DNA of 13,798 nucleotides, taken from assembly GCA_004298405.1 (NCBI GenBank), contig SCSL01000079.1:1-13798 (forward strand), read 5' to 3'. The stretch comes from Patescibacteria group bacterium (GTDB lineage: Bacteria > Patescibacteriota > Patescibacteriia > UBA9934 > GWF2-40-263). Below the pieces are notes generated by a model. That model saw only the letters and a list, made by a program, of their open reading frames with translations. It was not told where the DNA came from and ran no database searches. Positions 13,795 through 13,798 of this stretch are shown in pieces. The translations under genes and the position numbers were made by a program. Numbering within the stretch: the first letter of the stretch is position 1; every line of letters begins with the position of its first letter.

Positions 13795-13798
13795 GGAT

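Noticed and set aside
1..13798. CRISPR array, rRNA or intact tRNA genes
   Set aside because: No regularly spaced direct repeats of 20-40 bp, no rRNA-like sequence and no full cloverleaf were found on either strand by eye.

Overview
The window reads as a piece of a Candidate Phyla Radiation (Patescibacteria) genome, perhaps near Uhrbacteria or Magasanikbacteria. This placement is an inference from gene content: a DUF5671 membrane protein, an archaeal-type aspartyl-tRNA synthetase, scpA-scpB fused into a compact operon, a COG2426 membrane protein and very short intergenic gaps. UGA is a normal stop codon here, because several genes end in TGA inside ATGA overlaps. That argues against the UGA-recoding lineages Gracilibacteria and Absconditabacteria.

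Region 1 (1-9626, + strand) is one gene-dense, co-directional block. It runs: tail of an unidentified gene, DUF5671/pseudopilin-like membrane protein, recO, asnS, a membrane-anchored acidic protein, archaeal-type aspS, scpA, scpB, an S11 D-Ala-D-Ala carboxypeptidase, a COG2426 membrane protein and a GT4 glycosyltransferase. The last four genes are joined by ATGA stop/start overlaps, so they are probably translationally coupled. Together the block covers DNA repair, Asn/Asp tRNA charging, condensin-based chromosome segregation and cell-envelope work. The AspRS carries a His where discriminating archaeal enzymes have a specificity Trp, so it may be non-discriminating even though an AsnRS is encoded just upstream.

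Region 2 (9621-10560, - strand) holds two small membrane-protein genes converging on the glycosyltransferase, then a strong hairpin terminator.

Region 3 (10558-13798) looks like an accessory island. It starts exactly at a fragment of a tRNA-fMet 3' end (T-loop through CCA), still followed by its terminator but with the 5' part of the tRNA replaced by unrelated DNA. This is what an integrative element leaves at one of its ends. Next come about 190 bp of GC-rich non-coding DNA with short iterated repeats, an unrecognised GC-rich ORF, and on the - strand an RHS-family polymorphic toxin with a small likely immunity gene 4 bp downstream. The RHS core is GC-rich and its toxin tip is AT-richer, the usual sign of tip exchange. 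The 5' end of the RHS gene is cut off by a decayed insertion-sequence transposase remnant, so the RHS protein as it stands is N-terminally truncated.
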